Both the position numbers and the translations under genes were made by a program. A stretch of DNA of 27,355 bases, from contig JAYWHK010000136.1 in NCBI GenBank assembly GCA_043777755.1, positions 1-27,355 of the forward strand, read 5' to 3'. Below, one piece after another: positions 24,639 to 27,355 of the stretch; position 1 is the stretch's first letter, and the number at the start of each line of letters is the position of its first letter. Below the pieces are notes generated by a model. It was not told where the DNA came from. It ran no database searches and saw only the letters and a program-made list of their open reading frames with translations. This DNA comes from CANHEE01 sp043777755 (GTDB taxonomy: Bacteria > Bacteroidota > Bacteroidia > Chitinophagales > Saprospiraceae).

Positions 24639-25019
24639 ATGAACACCACCATTCAAAAAGAAATGGATTTGGAAACGTCTGTTGTCACAACAACCGCCCC
24701 AATTCCTGAATCAGTACTTTTGCAACTGATTCAAAATCAAGACATTATCAACGTAGAGCAAGAACTCGACGAGGATTTAATTGTTGATAAATACCGTCTT
24801 TTAGACAACCTTCAAAAAGAATACAGCAATTTCAAAAATGCTGGTGACACAAACCTCTCGTACAGCGCAGGACGTTGCAACGGTTGTTTTTGTGGACAAA
24901 CCGCCCATCAATTTACAGGCAACAACTCTGGTCGAAAAATTGCTATTTTAGTGGACAAATCAGAAAAAGATGAAATCGTAGATTTGACTTTTTGTGCTTG
25001 GTCAAGCGACGCCAATTAA
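24639..25019 (+). CDS. Small Cys-rich hypothetical protein inside the retron locus
   Basis: A 126-residue protein that I do not recognise. The N-terminal half is acidic and helical (ESVLLQLIQNQDIINVEQEL, DEDLIVDKYRLLDNLQKEY). The C-terminal half has GRCNGCFCGQTAHQF and a late Cys (TFCAWSS), plausibly a small metal-binding or disulfide-containing module. It lies between RNA units 1 and 2, in the same direction as the RT and under the promoter at 24244, so it is probably part of the retron system. A hairpin at about 24606-24623 (GCAGCC with GGTTGC, one wobble pair) precedes the ATG. Confidence 0.7.
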   Translation: MNTTIQKEMDLETSVVTTTAPIPESVLLQLIQNQDIINVEQELDEDLIVDKYRLLDNLQKEYSNFKNAGDTNLSYSAGRCNGCFCGQTAHQFTGNNSGRKIAILVDKSEKDEIVDLTFCAWSSDAN

Positions 25020-25265
25020 TAATGAATAAATTATTAATGAATAATTAATAATTGCAAACAGTTGGTAATCAGTCAATTATACTGGCTTGAATGTACTAAT
25101 CACTAAAATCTGGTAATAAATTGTCACCTACAAAATTAAAACTTCGTTTTAATTAAATTAGTGAAATTAGATTTAATTTTTAAAATCACGATTGGTGTAA
25201 TCCGTAAAATTAGAGAAAATTAGTGTTAAAAAAAAATACGCTAAGTTGGACATCTCCCAAAAACG
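25020..25265. other. AT-rich spacer between the small ORF and RNA unit 2
   Basis: Low-complexity DNA with short repeated words (TTAATAATTAATA-like near 25030-25055, and several TTAGTGAAATTAG / AAATTAG words at 25160-25230). No ORF or convincing promoter is seen. Confidence 0.5.
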
Positions 25266-25463
25266 ATTTTTTCCTTGCAATCTGAATGATGTTTCGTCAT
25301 TCGTGTTTCAAACTTAGCATTACGTCATAAGTTTATTCTTGACTATTACCGATAAGGTATTATGGTTAATAAACGGTATGACATCAAGATGTTTTATTCA
25401 CCATAATACCTTATCGGTTTCGAGTTGAATAATCCTATCCTATGGTTCTACGAAGGAAAAAAT
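25266..25463 (+). ncRNA. Retron msr-msd-like RNA, unit 2
   Basis: Ends pair as ATTTTTTCCTT (25266-25276) with AAGGAAAAAAT (25453-25463), 11 perfect pairs. The UUU-loop hairpin at 25284-25302 is identical to that of unit 1. The msd-like hairpin spans 25348-25374 and 25391-25418 and begins with 19 perfect pairs (ACCGATAAGGTATTATGGT), unrelated in sequence to unit 1 except for the basal ACC. The 16-base apical loop differs from unit 1 by one base. From 25274 onward it is collinear with unit 1 at a constant offset of 901, then 900 bases. Confidence 0.82.
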
Positions 25464-25541
25464 AGTCTTAGTTCGTTGTTTATATTCAGTCATTCAGTTA
25501 TTTTTTTAGTCCTCTTAACTCCCAAAAGACTAATAAATCAT

Positions 25542-25760
25542 AAAAATCAGTACAAAACCTTGCAATCCGAATGATGTTTCGTCATTCTTTGCTCATTGCT
25601 TTATACAATCATCATAGGCTACCTCTTGACTTGGGCGAAAGGGAGTACCATTGCTGATTGCAGTGAGAATACAGGTATTCAATTCAGCAATGGTACTCCC
25701 TTTCGCTTCGAGTTGAGTCATCCTATCCTTTGCGTGTACGAAGGTAATGTACTGATTTTT
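25542..25760 (+). ncRNA. Retron msr-msd-like RNA, unit 3 (RT-proximal)
   Basis: Ends pair as AAAAATCAGTAC (25542-25553) with GTACTGATTTTT (25749-25760), 12 pairs, then ACCTT with AAGGT across a 3x3 internal loop. The UUU-loop hairpin of units 1 and 2 recurs at about 25569-25587. The msd-like stem is 23 perfect pairs (25635-25657 with 25684-25706), capped by a second hairpin GAATAC-AG-GTATTC (25667-25680). CTTGACT, TTCGAGTTGA and the 3' block ATCCTATCC...ACGAAG are shared with the other units. It ends 18 bases before the RT start codon, the standard place for a retron RNA. Confidence 0.85.
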
Positions 25761-25778
25761 TAATAAAAATAAAAAAAC

Positions 25779-27329
25779 ATGGCAACACAAAGCAATCTTC
25801 CAGAAGGCACTCGTCCTGCCGACCGTCAGCAATTGTATGACCTGATTCGGGAAACGTCAAAAGATGAATTTATTATCCAAGATATGAAACGGCTTGGGTT
25901 TTGGAAAAAAGATGATTCACAACCATCTGTTCCTGAGCAATTTATCAAAAGAGAAGGTGAGTTACATCGAGAACTAAATGCACTCGTAACAGAAAAACGA
26001 CGTGTTGAAGACCGTGAAAAATTGCTTAAGCAACTGCGGAAAGAACGCATGGCGGAAAGCAAAAAGAAGCAAGCTGAAAACAAACAAAAACGTATTCAAG
26101 CCAGAAAAGACAAAGCTGAAAAGTGGAAAGTTGAAAAAACAAGCAAAATTATTTACCTCGGAGAAGGTGTGTCGGGCGGTCTAAACCATGAAAACAACAA
26201 CGTAGAAAAATTAGAAAAAAATAATCTTCCAGCTTTTGAAAATGCAGCCGATTTGGCAAAAGCAATGAATGTTGAAGTAGGAGAGTTGCGTTTTTTGAGT
26301 TTTTCACGCCAAGTATCGAAAGTGAACCATTATGTTCGTTTTTCTTTGCCTAAAAAAACAGGTGGAGAGCGTCAAATTTCTGCGCCAATGCGCCGTTTGA
26401 AAACAGCGCAATATTGGGTGTTGGATCAGATCTTGCAAAAAGTCACCTTACACAATGCTGCACATGGTTTTGTAACAGAACGCTCCATTGTGAGCAATGC
26501 GACACCGCATATTGCGGCTGACTTGGTTATCAATATGGATTTGAAAAACTTTTTTCCGACCATTACGATGCCAAGAGTCAAAGGCGTTTTTCAGAAATTG
26601 GGTTATTCCGAAGCAATTGCTACGATTTTGGCGTTGTTGTGTACAGAAGCGGACGTAGATGAAGTCATGTTGGATGATGAAAAATGGTATGTTGGTTCTG
26701 GAGAGCGTTTTTTGCCTCAAGGCGCACCAACAAGTCCAGCGATTACCAATATTTTGTGTTACAAAATGGATTGTCGATTGGAAGGTTTGGCTAAAAAATT
26801 TGGTTTTACTTATACCCGTTATGCTGATGATTTGACTTTTTCCACTACGTCTGAAAATGCAAAATCAATCAATGCTTTACAAAAATTTGTTTTGCAAATA
26901 ATTGACAGTGAAGGTTTTATCATACATCCCGACAAAACAAAAATAATGCGTAAAGGCTCTAAAAAAGAAGTTACGGGCATTGTCGTGAATGAAAAAGCAA
27001 GTTTGGACAGACAAAAGATTCGACGTTTTCGTGCGCTTTTACACCAAATTGAACACGAAGGGCCAGAAGGAAAGTCATGGGGCAGCAGCAAGAATTTACG
27101 AGCATCTTTACTCGGTTATGCCAATTACATCAGTATGGTGGACGCTGAAAAAGGAGAAAAATACAAGGCAAAAGTTACTCGAATTTTAGAAAAATGGGGT
27201 GATAAAATGCCAAAAGCGCAACGTCGTTTTCCAACAAAAATAGAAAAACAACAATTGCTCGAAGCTCCATTTTTACAAAATGAAAATCCTGTAAGTGACG
27301 ATAAAAAACAATGGTGGAAATTTTGGTAA
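25779..27329 (+). CDS. Retron-type reverse transcriptase
   Basis: A 516-residue RT that would copy the msd RNA into single-stranded DNA, giving an RNA-linked msDNA. Motifs in order: INMDLKNFFPTI (first catalytic Asp, D254), the retron-specific NAxxH as NATPH at 240-244, QGAPTSP at 314-320, YADD at 348-351, and VTG at 398-400. NAxxH plus VTG separates retron RTs from group II intron and DGR enzymes. Residues ~55-120 form a Lys/Glu-rich coiled-coil-like extension (EKLLKQLRKERMAESKKKQA) before the RT fold, which makes the protein longer than typical ~320-residue retron RTs. The start codon lies 18 bases after RNA unit 3. No maturase or HNH domain follows. Confidence 0.95.
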   Translation: MATQSNLPEGTRPADRQQLYDLIRETSKDEFIIQDMKRLGFWKKDDSQPSVPEQFIKREGELHRELNALVTEKRRVEDREKLLKQLRKERMAESKKKQAENKQKRIQARKDKAEKWKVEKTSKIIYLGEGVSGGLNHENNNVEKLEKNNLPAFENAADLAKAMNVEVGELRFLSFSRQVSKVNHYVRFSLPKKTGGERQISAPMRRLKTAQYWVLDQILQKVTLHNAAHGFVTERSIVSNATPHIAADLVINMDLKNFFPTITMPRVKGVFQKLGYSEAIATILALLCTEADVDEVMLDDEKWYVGSGERFLPQGAPTSPAITNILCYKMDCRLEGLAKKFGFTYTRYADDLTFSTTSENAKSINALQKFVLQIIDSEGFIIHPDKTKIMRKGSKKEVTGIVVNEKASLDRQKIRRFRALLHQIEHEGPEGKSWGSSKNLRASLLGYANYISMVDAEKGEKYKAKVTRILEKWGDKMPKAQRRFPTKIEKQQLLEAPFLQNENPVSDDKKQWWKFW

Positions 27330-27355
27330 GGGAATTTTCACAACATAAGCCATAT

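Noticed and set aside
24368..25760. Repeated units as a CRISPR array
   Set aside because: Only three irregularly spaced copies, each ~200 bases with internal hairpins, and a protein-coding gene between them. No cas genes.
25593..25832. 79-residue minus-strand ORF
   Set aside because: Falls across the msd stem of RNA unit 3 and the RT start. The reading frame is a by-product of the long inverted repeat.
24368..27329. Diversity-generating retroelement (variable stems plus RT)
   Set aside because: The stem changes are not A-specific, both arms change together, no template/variable repeat pair in a protein gene is seen, and the RT has retron NAxxH and VTG motifs.
25779..27329. Group II intron RT
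   Set aside because: No maturase or endonuclease domain and no domain V/VI RNA downstream.

Overview
The window looks like a chromosome segment of an AT-rich member of the Bacteroidota. Three things point there: vegetative promoters of the Bacteroidota type (TTTG about 19-20 bases before TAnnTTTG) in front of many genes, C-terminal type IX secretion sorting domains on three secreted proteins, and characteristic families (YHYH proteins, MbnP, small membrane proteins with a 'K-x-G-S-x-I-x-A-K-I' domain). No rRNA, tRNA, integrase or transposase was seen.

Region 1 (1-5430) is metabolic: a minus-strand pair of GH37 trehalase and an unknown membrane protein, a hypothetical protein with an internal repeat, then a plus-strand DinB-like protein and pseudouridine-5'-phosphate glycosidase.

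Region 2 (5440-14791) is a probable metal (copper-type) response locus on the minus strand. An ECF sigma factor, a small membrane-anchored putative anti-sigma factor and a Spy/CpxP-like periplasmic protein form one operon. A YHYH protein plus an MbnP-like protein form the next, a second YHYH protein stands alone, and a di-heme MauG/cytochrome c peroxidase with a sulfatase follow a PIN toxin-antitoxin pair. A near-identical 33-base promoter-like element lies before the sigma operon and before the first YHYH operon, with weaker copies before the second YHYH gene and before the toxin-antitoxin/peroxidase operon. I read this as a self-regulated ECF regulon. A XisH-XisI pair sits on the opposite strand inside it.

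Region 3 (14830-18711) holds an unrecognised 467-residue protein with a hairpin-rich leader, a tandem pair of paralogous membrane proteins sharing a 197-base near-identical block, and a second XisH-XisI pair. The terminator-promoter module is also duplicated here.

Region 4 (18712-27355) is the most striking: a retron-type defence locus. It encodes a WGR plus HEAT/ARM-repeat protein, a winged-helix/SWIM zinc-finger protein, a small Cys-rich protein and a retron reverse transcriptase (NATPH, YADD and VTG motifs). As I recall retron classification, RT + ARM + WHSWIM is the type XIII composition. The locus carries not one but three msr-msd-like RNA units (about 24368-24560, 25266-25463 and 25542-25760). 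All keep the same UUU-loop hairpin and flanking motifs and each has its own matching end-stem. The long msd hairpins have unrelated but fully self-complementary sequences. This suggests an array of retron RNAs with exchangeable msd stems served by one RT, which I do not recall as described.
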